Shown: positions 35,915 to 45,430 of the stretch, piece by piece
Layout of the letters: each line of letters opens with the position of its first letter
Numbering within the stretch: the first letter of the stretch is position 1
Assembly (NCBI GenBank): GCA_021798335.1
Contig: JAJZMI010000052.1
Span: 1 to 64,000 of the forward strand
Direction of reading: 5' to 3'
DNA: 64,000 nt
Source of the DNA: Pseudomonadota bacterium
GTDB taxonomy: Bacteria > Pseudomonadota > Gammaproteobacteria > Steroidobacterales > Steroidobacteraceae
Made by a program: the position numbers and the translations under genes
The notes under the pieces: model-generated
What the model was told of the DNA's origin: nothing
The model's input: only the letters and a program-made list of their open reading frames with translations
The model's database searches: none

Positions 35915-37258
35915 ATGATAGAAAGCAAGGGTCTCGCCCAAGTCACGGCCGAGGAATCCTACGGCAAGCCGTCCCACCTTTTCGGCCTGTGGATGGCCGT
36001 CAACGTCGAGTTCGCCACGATCACGACCGGGGCGATCGCCACCGGGGTATTCGGTCTTTCGCTGCTGGATGCGGTGCTGGGCATACTGTGCGCCAACGTG
36101 ATCGGCTGTCTGCTGCTCGGTCTGTTTTCCACTTACGGCGTCGACTACGGCCTGCCCATGATGATCACCTGCGAACGGTGGTTCGGGCAGTTTGGCAACC
36201 GCGTCCTGTCCTCACTCACGTCCCTGAGCGGATTCTCCTGGTTCGCGATCAATACCGTGATCGGCGCCTATTTCGTCCAGCACGCGCTGGGCTTCAACCT
36301 GGCCGCGAGCATCGCCGGCCTTTCGCTCGTCCAGGTGTTGATAGCAATCATCGGCCACGACTTCATCATCAAGGCGGAAAAGGCGTTTTTTTGGTTTCTC
36401 GGCATCGTATTCGCCGTGCTGACCGTCATGACCCTGGCGCACACATCCCGGCTTCCGGCCGCCGATCCGGTCAAGCTCGCCAGGGTCGGCGGTCCATCGG
36501 GCGCTTTTCTGCTCACCGTCTCCGTCATGCTGTCGTGGCTGGGAGGGTGGATTCTGTTTTCGGGAGACTATTCGCGCTACATGCGCTATCAGACCAACCG
36601 CGCCGCGCTCAAGAGACGCGTGTTTTGGAATGCCTGCATCGGCTGCTTTGTCTCATCGACGTGGCTGGAGGTGCTCGGCGCCATTCTCGGTGGAACGATC
36701 GCATTGAAGACGCCGGCCGACTTGTTCAGCCCCTGGCTTCCGGGGTGGTTCCGCGTGCCGCTGATCATCGCCATCGTGGTCGGCACGATCAGCCCGAACG
36801 TGCTCAACATCTACTCGGCCAGCCTCTCGGCACTGGCCTCGGGCGTGCGTCTGAAGCAATGGCAGGCGGCGCTGCTCACCGGCGGCATCGGGCTGCTCAT
36901 CGCACTGATCACGTATCGGAACTTCTACCAGGATTATGAGCTGCTCCTGTTCTTCCTCGGTTATGTGATTTTCCCGCGCTTTCCCGTCATGGCCATTGCG
37001 CATGTGCGCCCGCGGGTCTCGCGCCTTTCCCCTGTCGGCGTGACGACGGCAGGCTTCATCGCCTGGCTGTCCGGCCTCCTGTGCAGCGTGCCGTTCTGGA
37101 ACCAACCGCCGGTTTTCGTGGGTTGGTTTGCCGCCGAATTTCCCCGATTCGGCGACATCTCGTTCTTCGTCGGTGCCGCGGTCGCCGCGCTCGTCTACCT
37201 CGGCACGACCGCTCCCGGTCCTGCGGCGGTTCCCGCGGCGGATCCAAGCCGCACATGA
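35915..37258 (+). CDS. NCS1 family nucleobase permease
   Basis: 447 aa, about 12 membrane segments. Cytosine/purine/allantoin permease family: VNVEFATITTGAIATGVFGLSL near the N-terminus, GFSWFAINTVIGAYFV, and the GDYSRYMRYQTNRAALKRRVF loop. Encoded between urease and guanine deaminase, so guanine, xanthine, uric acid or allantoin are the likely cargo; sequence alone does not choose. No accessory subunit. Confidence 0.88.
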   Translation: MIESKGLAQVTAEESYGKPSHLFGLWMAVNVEFATITTGAIATGVFGLSLLDAVLGILCANVIGCLLLGLFSTYGVDYGLPMMITCERWFGQFGNRVLSSLTSLSGFSWFAINTVIGAYFVQHALGFNLAASIAGLSLVQVLIAIIGHDFIIKAEKAFFWFLGIVFAVLTVMTLAHTSRLPAADPVKLARVGGPSGAFLLTVSVMLSWLGGWILFSGDYSRYMRYQTNRAALKRRVFWNACIGCFVSSTWLEVLGAILGGTIALKTPADLFSPWLPGWFRVPLIIAIVVGTISPNVLNIYSASLSALASGVRLKQWQAALLTGGIGLLIALITYRNFYQDYELLLFFLGYVIFPRFPVMAIAHVRPRVSRLSPVGVTTAGFIAWLSGLLCSVPFWNQPPVFVGWFAAEFPRFGDISFFVGAAVAALVYLGTTAPGPAAVPAADPSRT

Positions 37259-37268
37259 GGATCATTGC

Positions 37269-38657
37269 GTGACCGCCTCGCAACCGGTTGGGCTCGCGAT
37301 TCGTGCACCCCTGCTCAGCTACGGAGCCAATCCCTTCGAGGCGGATCCGGCCGCCTGCGTGCATCATGAGAGCGACGGGCTGGTGCTGGTGGCCGATGGC
37401 CGGGTGACCTATGCCGGTCCCTTTGCTTGCGGGCGCGTGCCGCTCGAGGCCGAGGTCCACGAGTATCGTGACGCTCTGCTGATGCCCGGTTTCATCGACG
37501 CTCATGTCCACTATGCGCAGACACCGATCATCGGCGGATGTGGCAAGCCGCTGCTCGAGTGGCTGGAGACCTACGTCTTTCCGATGGAGCAGCGCTACGG
37601 CGATTTGGAGTTCTGCCGGACGGTGGCCCGCCTGTTCTTTGCCGAGGAGCTGGCGGCCGGCGTCACGACCCCCGTGTCCTATTGCACCGTTCATCCCGAG
37701 TCGGTCGACGCCTATTTCGAGGAAGCGGCACGTCTCGGTCTGTGCGCCGGCGGCGGCAAGGTGCTCATGGACCGGAATGCTCCGGCGATGCTGCTCGATA
37801 CCGCCCAGCGCGGCTATGACGAATCGAAGCGCTTGATCGCGCGCTGGCACGGGCATGATCGGCTCTTCTATGCCGTTACGCCCCGTTTCGCTCCGACCAG
37901 CACCGCGGCCCAGCTCGAGGCGGCCGGGGCTCTGGTTGCGGAAAACGACGGCGTCTATATGCAGACCCATCTTGCGGAAACGCTCCGCGAGGTGGACTGG
38001 GTGCGCAAGCTGTTTCCGGACAGTCAGGATTATCTTGATGTCTATGACCGCGCGGGTCTGCTCGGAGCCCGCTGTCTGTTTGGTCATGCGCTGCATCTTT
38101 CGCCGCGCGAGTGGGACCGGCTCGCACAGGCCGGGGCCGCGGTAGTACACTGTCCCACTTCCAACCTGTTTCTCGGCTCGGGGCTGTTCGATCTGCGCCG
38201 CGCCTTGATTGCGGGCAATCCGGTGCGCACGGCGCTCGGCTCGGATATCGGCGCAGGCACCAGCTTCTCTCCCTTGATGACATTGAACGAGGCCTACAAG
38301 ATTGCCGCGCTGCGCGGCGAGACGCTCTCGGCGCACGGCGCCTTCTACCTCGCCACGCTCGGTTCGGCGCGCGCGCTGTATCTGGATCATCGCATCGGGC
38401 GACTTGCCCCCGGTTACGCGGCCGACTTCGCGATACTGGACCTTGCCGCCAACACCTTGCTGCGCGAGCGACTGCGCTTCGCCGACAGCCTCGAGGAGAC
38501 GCTGGAGGTTCTCCTGGCACTGGGCGACCAAAACTGCATTCGTGCGACCTATGTCGGGGGCCGGCTGGTTCATCGCCGCGACGATTCCGGCAGCGGACCG
38601 GCACCCCGCGCAGCATCGACGGGCCCGCCCCGCACGGTATCCAGCCGCAGGATCTGA
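37269..38657 (+). CDS. guaD: Guanine deaminase
   Basis: 462 aa. Zinc amidohydrolase converting guanine to xanthine and ammonia. GFIDAHVHYAQTPIIGG gives the HxH metal pair; GGCGKPLLEWLETYVFPMEQ is specific for guanine deaminases; MQTHLAET and FGHALHLS provide further ligands, and GSDIGAGTSFSPL the aspartate. GTG 37269 with AGGA 8 bases upstream is preferred; the frame extending to 37128 overlaps the permease gene. Product feeds xdhABC downstream. Confidence 0.95.
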   Translation: MTASQPVGLAIRAPLLSYGANPFEADPAACVHHESDGLVLVADGRVTYAGPFACGRVPLEAEVHEYRDALLMPGFIDAHVHYAQTPIIGGCGKPLLEWLETYVFPMEQRYGDLEFCRTVARLFFAEELAAGVTTPVSYCTVHPESVDAYFEEAARLGLCAGGGKVLMDRNAPAMLLDTAQRGYDESKRLIARWHGHDRLFYAVTPRFAPTSTAAQLEAAGALVAENDGVYMQTHLAETLREVDWVRKLFPDSQDYLDVYDRAGLLGARCLFGHALHLSPREWDRLAQAGAAVVHCPTSNLFLGSGLFDLRRALIAGNPVRTALGSDIGAGTSFSPLMTLNEAYKIAALRGETLSAHGAFYLATLGSARALYLDHRIGRLAPGYAADFAILDLAANTLLRERLRFADSLEETLEVLLALGDQNCIRATYVGGRLVHRRDDSGSGPAPRAASTGPPRTVSSRRI

Positions 38658-38947
38658 CCCCGATGTTCCGAATCGGTGGCAAGGCGCAGCGGATCCTGAG
38701 CTCGCCGGGAGGAGTTCCGGCGAGCACCCTGGCCCTCGGGTGGCGTTGCGAATTCCCACCGGTCGAGGGAACGCGGCGAATGACCCTGGATTGCCTTTTT
38801 TAGAGCGGCCTGTTGTCGTATCGGGGGCGATGACCCGCGGCACAGGCGATATACTCGGCCGCGGGCGCTCGGCAACGTTCGCGAGGCGCCCCGCACGGTC
38901 ATGCTGACGGGACCAGGTTTCCCGAGCCACGTCTGAAAGCGCCGGAA
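38658..38947. other. 290-base gap between guaD and uraH with a possible promoter
   Basis: A -10-like TATACT (38850-38855) sits inside an inverted repeat with 7-bp arms CCCGCGG (38834-38840) and CCGCGGG (38859-38865), 18 bases apart. No strong -35. It could be an operator/promoter for uraH-xdhABC-puuD-uraD. Confidence 0.35.
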
Positions 38948-39301
38948 ATGGGACAACTCACCACGCACGTGCTCGATGTCAGCGCGGGATTGCCGGCTTC
39001 GGGCTTGCGAATCGAAGTGCAGGAGTGGCCTCCTGCGGGGCCACCTTGCGCCGTCAGTGCCACGACGGGTATGGACGGGCGGCTATCCGCGCCTCTGCTG
39101 TCGGGGGAGCGCTTGCGGGCGGGGCGTTATGCGCTCACGTTCCACATCGCAAGCTATTTCCGCGGCCGCGGCGTGGTGCTGCCGGAACCGGCTTTTCTCG
39201 AAGAGGCGGTGATCCGGATCGGGATCGCGGATCCCTCGCAGCACTATCACGTGCCGCTGCTCATCGCGCCCTGGAGCTATTGCGTCTACCGCGGAGGCTG
39301 A
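38948..39301 (+). CDS. uraH: 5-hydroxyisourate hydrolase (transthyretin-like)
   Basis: 117 aa. Hydrolyses 5-hydroxyisourate to OHCU after urate oxidation. LTTHVLDVSAGLPASGLRIEV carries the conserved N-terminal histidine; FHIASYF and QHYHVPLLIAPWSYCVYRGG close the protein. The family's C-terminal signature is usually YRGS; here the last residue is Gly, a conservative variation. Followed by xdhA with one base between. Confidence 0.95.
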   Translation: MGQLTTHVLDVSAGLPASGLRIEVQEWPPAGPPCAVSATTGMDGRLSAPLLSGERLRAGRYALTFHIASYFRGRGVVLPEPAFLEEAVIRIGIADPSQHYHVPLLIAPWSYCVYRGG

Positions 39302-39302
39302 A

Positions 39303-40814
39303 GTGCCCGATACACCGCAAGGCGAGCCGTCTCGCCCGGCGGGGCGGTGCGAGGTGCGCTTCCTGCTCGACGGAAAAATTGAGCGTGTGGAGAACTGCCC
39401 GCCGACCCTGACGGTGCTGGAATACCTGCGCGAGGTCGCTCATCGCACGGGAACCAAGGAAGGCTGTGCCGAGGGTGACTGCGGCGCATGTACCGTCGTG
39501 CTGGGAGAACGCACGGCGGACGGCCGCGGCATCGACTATCGCGCGGTGAATTCCTGCATCCGCTTCCTCCCCACCATCGACGGACAGGAACTGGTGACCG
39601 TGGAGAGCCTTGCGGCACCGGACGGCACACCGCATCCAGTGCAACAGGCGATGCTGGATCAGCACGGCTCGCAGTGCGGGTTCTGCACTCCGGGATTCGT
39701 GATGTCGCTGTTTGCCCTGTATCTGCGCAACGCAATGCCGTCGCGCGCAACCGTCATCGAAGCTTTGTCCGGCAACTTGTGCCGGTGTACCGGTTATCGT
39801 CCCATCATCGAGGCTGGTGTGCGGATGGGTTCTTATCCCGATCCGGCGCATTGGTCCCGCGATGCGACGGCCAGGGACGCTCGGCGTGCGCGGCTCGATG
39901 CCCTGCACAGGGACGAGCCGCTGCGGCTACCCGGCTTCCGTGCGCCGCGAACCGTCGATGAGGTTGCCTCCGCGCTCGAGGCCGATCCGGGTTCTGTGCT
40001 GCTGGCGGGCGGAACCGACATCGGCCTGTGGGTCACGAAGCAATTGCGCGACCTGCCACCGATCATCTACATCGGCAATGTCAGCGCGCTCAAATCCATC
40101 CGCCGCGAGGCCGATGGCCTGCGGGTGGGTGCCGCGGTCTCGCTGGCCGACGCCTGGGAATCGCTCGTTGACCTGTACCCGGACCTGGCGGAAATGGCGC
40201 AACGATTCGGGTCTCCTCCGGTGCGCAACTCCGGTACGCTGTGCGGGAATCTCGCCAACGGCTCGCCGATCGGCGACAGCATCCCGGTTCTCATCGCCCT
40301 CGGCGCCGAGGTGGAGTTGCGCTGCGGCCCGAGGACGCGTCATGTGCCCGTGGGCCGGCTGTATCTGGGATATCAACGCAAGGACCTCGCGCCGGGGGAG
40401 TTCATCGTCTCGGTGCGAATCCCCCTGCCGAGCGCGGGACTGTGGGTTTCGGCATACAAGGTATCCAAGCGGTTCGATCAGGACATTTCCGCCGTCGCGG
40501 CCGCATTCGCCGTGCGGATCGAGGCCGGGCGGGTTCAGTACGCCAGGCTCGCCTTCGGCGGGATGGCAGCGGTAGCCGCCCGCGCTCCGGCGACCGAGCG
40601 GGCGTTGCTCGCCGCACCGTGGAGCGAGGCCGGCATTGACGCGGCGGCGGCGCGTCTTGCCGAGGACTTCACGCCGCTCACGGATCTGCGCGCCACCGGG
40701 GCCTATCGTTTACAGGTAGCCGCCAATCTGCTGCGACGGTTCTATTTCGAGCACAGTGATCCGCGCGAGCCCACACGCACTGCCGAGGCCCTTGCGGCCA
40801 TGGGGCTCGATTGA
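39303..40814 (+). CDS. xdhA: Xanthine dehydrogenase small subunit (2Fe-2S and FAD)
   Basis: 503 aa. Carries electrons from the molybdenum centre to NAD+. First 2Fe-2S cluster in GTKEGCAEGDCGAC (Cys55, Cys60, Cys63), second set in QCGFCTPGF and NLCRCTGYRP, followed by the FAD domain with LLAGGTDIGLWV and GNLANGSPIGDS. Start GTG 39303. Its stop overlaps the TTG start of xdhB by four bases (TTGA). Confidence 0.96.
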   Translation: MPDTPQGEPSRPAGRCEVRFLLDGKIERVENCPPTLTVLEYLREVAHRTGTKEGCAEGDCGACTVVLGERTADGRGIDYRAVNSCIRFLPTIDGQELVTVESLAAPDGTPHPVQQAMLDQHGSQCGFCTPGFVMSLFALYLRNAMPSRATVIEALSGNLCRCTGYRPIIEAGVRMGSYPDPAHWSRDATARDARRARLDALHRDEPLRLPGFRAPRTVDEVASALEADPGSVLLAGGTDIGLWVTKQLRDLPPIIYIGNVSALKSIRREADGLRVGAAVSLADAWESLVDLYPDLAEMAQRFGSPPVRNSGTLCGNLANGSPIGDSIPVLIALGAEVELRCGPRTRHVPVGRLYLGYQRKDLAPGEFIVSVRIPLPSAGLWVSAYKVSKRFDQDISAVAAAFAVRIEAGRVQYARLAFGGMAAVAARAPATERALLAAPWSEAGIDAAAARLAEDFTPLTDLRATGAYRLQVAANLLRRFYFEHSDPREPTRTAEALAAMGLD

Positions 40815-43129
40815 GCATCCGGCACGAAAGCGCCCACCTGCACGTGCGCGGGCAGGCCTTGTATGCGGATGACATACCCCTTGCCGCGAACGTACTGCAT
40901 GCGGCGTTCGGCCTGAGCACGATCGCGCATGGCCGCATTCGCTCGATGGATACGACGCCGGTACTGGCCTCTCCCGGGGTGATCGCAGTCGCCGCCGCGG
41001 ACGACGTGCCAGGGGAAAACAACTACGGCAGCATCCTGCACGACGACCCGATCTTCGCTCCCGGCATCGTGCAGTATGCCGGCGCGCCACTGTTTGCGGT
41101 TGCCGCGACGAGCTACACCGCGGCGCGCAAGGCCGCAAGGCGTGCACGTATCGATTATGAGCCGCTTGCGGCCATTCTCGATATTCGGGCTGCGCTGGCG
41201 GCGCAGGCCATGGTGGTGCCGACGGAACGCTTCGAGCGCGGCCGGCCGCAAGCGGCATTGGCGCAGTCGCCGTATCGGCTACAGGGCACCGTGACGATGG
41301 GCGGACAGGACCACTTTTATCTCGAAGGGCAGATTGCCAGCGCGATTCCGCAGGAGGATGGCGGAATGCTGATCATCAGCTCGACTCAGCATCCTTCGGA
41401 GGTGCAGCAGATCGTCGCTCACGCGCTGGCGAGGCGCGCGAACCAGGTTGTCGTGCAATGCCGGCGCATGGGCGGCGGGTTCGGCGGAAAGGAGACCCAG
41501 CCGGCGCTGATCGCCGCCGCCGCCGCGGTGCTGGCCGACAAGACCGGCCGCCCCGTGAAACTGCGGCTCGATCGCGACACGGACATGCTCATGACGGGCA
41601 AGCGGCACGACTTTCTGGCCGATTACGACGTCGGCTTCGATGCCACGGGAAGAATTCTGGGACTGACGGTTCTGTTGGCCTCGCGATGCGGTTACTCCGC
41701 CGATCTGTCCGGGCCGGTCAACGATCGCGCCGCGCTGCACATCGACAACGCGTACTTCCTCGAGAACGTCGCGATCGTCTCCTGCCGCTGCAAGACGCAC
41801 ACGGTGTCCAATACCGCGTTTCGCGGCTTTGGCGGACCGCAGGGAATGGTGGTGATCGAGCAGATCATCGACTCCATCGCCCGAAAGCTCGAGCTCGATC
41901 CGCTGGCGGTCCGGCAGCGGAATTTCTACGGAACGACCTCCCGGAACGTGACTCATTACGGACAGACCGTCGAAGACAACATCATCGAGCACCTGGTGGC
42001 GCGGCTCGCCGCGAGCAGCGCATATCACGAGCGCCGCGCGCGAGTGGCGCAGTGGAACGCGAAGCACCGGATCGTCAAGCGGGGTATCGCCCTCACGCCC
42101 GTCAAGTTCGGCATCTCCTTCACGGCGACCATGTGGAACAGGGCCGGGGCGCTGGTGCACGTCTATACCGATGGCACCGTGCTGGTGAATCACGGCGGTA
42201 CGGAAATGGGACAGGGTTTGTTCACCAAGGTGGCGCAGATCGTCGCGCATGAGCTGGGGCTGCCGCTCGCGGCGGTCCGGGTTTCGGCAACCGACACCTC
42301 CAAGGTGCCCAATACCGCGGCCACCGCGGCCTCATCGAGCACGGACCTGAACGGCAAAGCCGCACAGGCGGCAGCGCGGGCGATCCGGGAGAGATTGGCG
42401 CAGTTCGCGGCCGAAACATGCTGCGTCGACCTCTCGGAGGTCAGCTTCTGCGATGGGCAGGTGTGTGCTGGAGACCGGCGATTCACGTTCGCGGAACTCG
42501 TGCAGCAGGCCAATGCCGCGCGGATCTGCCTGTCCTCGACCGGCTACTACCGCACGCCGAAGATCGGGTGGGACAAGAAGGCGCTGCAAGGACGCCCCTT
42601 CTTCTATTACGCCTACGGTGCCGCGGTGAGCGAAGTGTCCTTGGATGTACTCACCGGCGAGACACAGCTGCTGCGGGTGGACATCCTGCACGATGCAGGC
42701 AACTCCGTGAACCCCGCGATCGATCTGGGACAGATCGAAGGCGGGTTTCTGCAGGGCGTCGGCTGGCTCACGTCCGAGGAATTGTGGTGGAGCTCCGCCG
42801 GCGAGCTGCGCACCCACGCGCCCTCGACGTACAAGATTCCCACGGCGCGCGACTGGCCGCCGCACTTCAGCGTGCAGCTGCTCGATGACCAGCCGAATCG
42901 GGAGGACACGATTTATCGGTCCAAGGCGGTGGGCGAGCCGCCGCTGATGTTGTCCATTTCGACGCTGCTGGCCATTCGCGACGCCATCGCAAGCTGTGGA
43001 CCGCGCGGCGAATTGGCCGAACTCGCCGCGCCCGCAACTCCGGAAGCCGTGTTGCGTGCACTGGCGGCGGTCGGCGCCGGCGCAAAAGCCGGCATTGAGC
43101 CCCCGGCGGGGGCCGAAACGGCCGCGTGA
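40811..43129 (+). CDS. xdhB: Xanthine dehydrogenase molybdopterin subunit
   Basis: 772 aa. Oxidises hypoxanthine/xanthine to urate at a molybdenum cofactor. Opening SAHLHVRGQALYADDIPL, the molybdopterin contacts MGGGFGGKETQ and FRGFGGPQGM, NHGGTEMGQGLFTKV, and the C-terminal KAVGEPPLMLS with the catalytic glutamate region are all present. Translation probably begins at TTG 40811, overlapping the xdhA stop; no ATG lies before the conserved N-terminus. Confidence 0.96.
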   Translation: MSIRHESAHLHVRGQALYADDIPLAANVLHAAFGLSTIAHGRIRSMDTTPVLASPGVIAVAAADDVPGENNYGSILHDDPIFAPGIVQYAGAPLFAVAATSYTAARKAARRARIDYEPLAAILDIRAALAAQAMVVPTERFERGRPQAALAQSPYRLQGTVTMGGQDHFYLEGQIASAIPQEDGGMLIISSTQHPSEVQQIVAHALARRANQVVVQCRRMGGGFGGKETQPALIAAAAAVLADKTGRPVKLRLDRDTDMLMTGKRHDFLADYDVGFDATGRILGLTVLLASRCGYSADLSGPVNDRAALHIDNAYFLENVAIVSCRCKTHTVSNTAFRGFGGPQGMVVIEQIIDSIARKLELDPLAVRQRNFYGTTSRNVTHYGQTVEDNIIEHLVARLAASSAYHERRARVAQWNAKHRIVKRGIALTPVKFGISFTATMWNRAGALVHVYTDGTVLVNHGGTEMGQGLFTKVAQIVAHELGLPLAAVRVSATDTSKVPNTAATAASSSTDLNGKAAQAAARAIRERLAQFAAETCCVDLSEVSFCDGQVCAGDRRFTFAELVQQANAARICLSSTGYYRTPKIGWDKKALQGRPFFYYAYGAAVSEVSLDVLTGETQLLRVDILHDAGNSVNPAIDLGQIEGGFLQGVGWLTSEELWWSSAGELRTHAPSTYKIPTARDWPPHFSVQLLDDQPNREDTIYRSKAVGEPPLMLSISTLLAIRDAIASCGPRGELAELAAPATPEAVLRALAAVGAGAKAGIEPPAGAETAA

Positions 43130-43139
43130 GCGCGACGGC

Positions 43140-44213
43140 ATGAATGGGGGACATGCGAGCCGGTTACCCGAGGATTGGGTGGCGACGCTGATCGAGATGC
43201 TGCGGCGCGACCTCATGGTGGTGCGTGTCGTCGTTGCCGAGACTCGCGGCTCCACGCCGCGCGAAGCCGGCGCATGCATGCTGATTGGGGAAAGTGTCTG
43301 CGTCGGGACCATAGGCGGCGGCCGGCTGGAATGGGAACTCATTGCGGCCGCGCATGAATTGCTCGCCGACGAAAGTACCGCGGCGCGAGTGCGCAAGTCA
43401 GTGCTCGGGACGGACTTTGGACAGTGTTGCGGCGGGGTGGTGTCCACTTGGCTTGAGCGATTCACGCGGGCGGACCTGGATCTGTTGCGCGCGGCAACGG
43501 ATGCGTGTACGAAAGGTCCCGCGATTCTCGTGAGTACTCTCGAGCGAGGCCAGGTGCAGCGCCGCCTCCTGTGCGCGCCGGATGAGTCGGCGCAGGGGCT
43601 GCGCGCGCCGATGGTCCTCGCCGGCAACGCTTCCGGCCGGCTGATATTGCGCGAGCGTCTGGATGCGCAATTCCCGGCCGTTTGGCTTTACGGCGCCGGA
43701 CACGTGGGCCGGGCTGTGGCCGGGCTTTTGCTCGAGCTGCCCCTGCGCGTGACTTGGATCGATTCGCGTCCGCAGCTGAGAGACACTCCCGGCGTTCGTT
43801 ATGAGCCGGATCCTGTTGCCAGCGTCGCAGAGGCTCCGAGCGGAACGTACTTCCTCGTCATGACGCACAGCCATCCTCTGGATTTCAGACTGTGTCATGA
43901 GGTGCTGAAACGCAACGATTTTGCCTGGCTGGGCCTGATCGGTTCGGCGAGCAAATCGGCGCGCTTTCGCTCGCATCTGCGGCGGGTGGGCGTGCACGAC
44001 GACGCGGTCGCGCGGCTGGTGTGCCCCATCGGGATCGAGGGGATCCGGGGCAAATGGCCGGCCATCATTGCGGTGGCCGTGGCCGCACAAATCATGCGTG
44101 AGGTTTGTGCCGCGGCTGCGCCATCGTCCGCGCACGGGGCGTTTCGGCTCGACCCTTGTATCGGACATGACTGCCCCACGTGCGGACTCGGCAACGCAAA
44201 GGTGACTCCTTGA
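43140..44213 (+). CDS. xdhC: Xanthine dehydrogenase accessory protein XdhC
   Basis: 357 aa. Binds and inserts the sulfurated molybdenum cofactor into XdhB. N-terminal part RGSTPREAGACMLI and GTIGGGRLEWELI; C-terminal Rossmann part VWLYGAGHVGRAVAGLLL, FLVMTHSHPLDFRL, and GLIGSASKSARFRSHL. ATG 43140 selected; the longer frame overlaps xdhB. Ends with HDCPTCGLG cysteines. Overlaps the puuD start by four bases. Confidence 0.92.
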   Translation: MNGGHASRLPEDWVATLIEMLRRDLMVVRVVVAETRGSTPREAGACMLIGESVCVGTIGGGRLEWELIAAAHELLADESTAARVRKSVLGTDFGQCCGGVVSTWLERFTRADLDLLRAATDACTKGPAILVSTLERGQVQRRLLCAPDESAQGLRAPMVLAGNASGRLILRERLDAQFPAVWLYGAGHVGRAVAGLLLELPLRVTWIDSRPQLRDTPGVRYEPDPVASVAEAPSGTYFLVMTHSHPLDFRLCHEVLKRNDFAWLGLIGSASKSARFRSHLRRVGVHDDAVARLVCPIGIEGIRGKWPAIIAVAVAAQIMREVCAAAAPSSAHGAFRLDPCIGHDCPTCGLGNAKVTP

Positions 44214-45430
44214 CGAACTATCTTTTGCAGTGGTGCGGCCTGCTGGTCCTGTGGTTGCACATCATCGCGGGAATCGCCTGGATCGGCGCCTCCTTCTATT
44301 TCGTGTGGCTCGATGATCATCTGCAGCCCCCGAGCGGTCCCGAGCCCCTCGATCCGGGAGTCGCCGGCGAGGTGTGGGCCGTTCACGGGGGCGGATTTTA
44401 TCGCTCGCGCAAGTACCGGGTGGCCCCGCCGACGTTGCCGCCGACACTGCATTGGTTCTACTGGGAAGCCTATACGACCTGGATCTCCGGTTTCTCGCTG
44501 CTGTGCCTGCTGTACTTCCGGGATGCGGCGGTCTATCTGATCGATCCGGCGGTCATGGCGCTGTCACGACCCGCGGCGATCGGCATCGCGCTCGGCGTCA
44601 TCGTCGCGAACTGGATCGTCTACGATGGCCTGTGCCGCTCCCCGCTCGCAGACAAACCCAAATCCCTCGCCGTGACGATCGCGCTCATGAGCGTGCTGGA
44701 CGCCTGGGGTCTGTGCCATCTCTTCAGCGGCCGGGGCGCGTTCATGATATTCGGCGCCTCGTTGGGCACCATCATGGTGGCGAACGTGCTGTTCGTGATC
44801 ATCCCGGGGCAGCGCGAGCTGGTACGCGCCACGCGGGAGGGTCGTGCGGTCGATCCCCGGCCGGGGCTGAAGGGCAAGCAGCGGTCGGTCCACAACACCT
44901 ATTTCACCCTCCCGGTCTTGTTCGTGATGATCAGCGGTCATTTCGCAATGACCTATGGCGCGCGCAACAACTGGCTGGTTCTGCTCGCGATGAGCTTTGC
45001 CGGTGCCTGCATCCGCGGCTGGTTCGTGGCGCGGCACAGGCCGGAGGGACGCCGCGGGTTGAAGCCCGCGCTGCCGGCGGCGCTCGCGGCAGTGACATTG
45101 ATCTGCCTCATCGTGGCACTGGCGCCGAAGGACCGCTCGCTCACCGCGCAGGAAGCCACGGCGATTCCGGTCCTGACGGGCAGCAAGATCGAGGCGATCG
45201 TGCACGAACGCTGTGCGCCCTGTCACAGCGCAAGGCCCTCGCCGAAATTCGGCTTCGCTGCGGCGCCCGATGGGATCGTGTTCGACACCTTGAGCGAGTT
45301 CCGGGCGCGCCGGTCGCAAGTGCGGGAAATGCTCGCGACTCGAACCATGCCCCCGGGGGACGTCACCGGTCTGACGAATAAGGAGCGGGTCGAGATACTC
45401 ACGTGGATCGCCAGGGGCGGGCGATCATGA
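44210..45430 (+). CDS. puuD: Membrane urate hydroxylase PuuD with C-terminal cytochrome c domain
   Basis: 406 aa. Oxidises urate to 5-hydroxyisourate, passing electrons to its fused cytochrome c rather than making peroxide as uricase does. N-terminal membrane domain with WLHIIAGIAWIGASFYFVWLD, GGGFYRSRKYRVAPPTLP, HWFYWEAYTTWISGF and about eight helices; heme c motif CAPCH near residue 336 with a following TMPPG methionine. TTG 44210, with AAGGTG 7 bases upstream, is the likely start, coupled to xdhC. Overlaps uraD by ATGA. Confidence 0.95.
   Translation: MTNYLLQWCGLLVLWLHIIAGIAWIGASFYFVWLDDHLQPPSGPEPLDPGVAGEVWAVHGGGFYRSRKYRVAPPTLPPTLHWFYWEAYTTWISGFSLLCLLYFRDAAVYLIDPAVMALSRPAAIGIALGVIVANWIVYDGLCRSPLADKPKSLAVTIALMSVLDAWGLCHLFSGRGAFMIFGASLGTIMVANVLFVIIPGQRELVRATREGRAVDPRPGLKGKQRSVHNTYFTLPVLFVMISGHFAMTYGARNNWLVLLAMSFAGACIRGWFVARHRPEGRRGLKPALPAALAAVTLICLIVALAPKDRSLTAQEATAIPVLTGSKIEAIVHERCAPCHSARPSPKFGFAAAPDGIVFDTLSEFRARRSQVREMLATRTMPPGDVTGLTNKERVEILTWIARGGRS

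Noticed and set aside
42996-43139. N-terminal extension of xdhC into xdhB
   Set aside because: Overlaps the xdhB coding end and has no XdhC similarity; ATG 43140 gives the normal protein.
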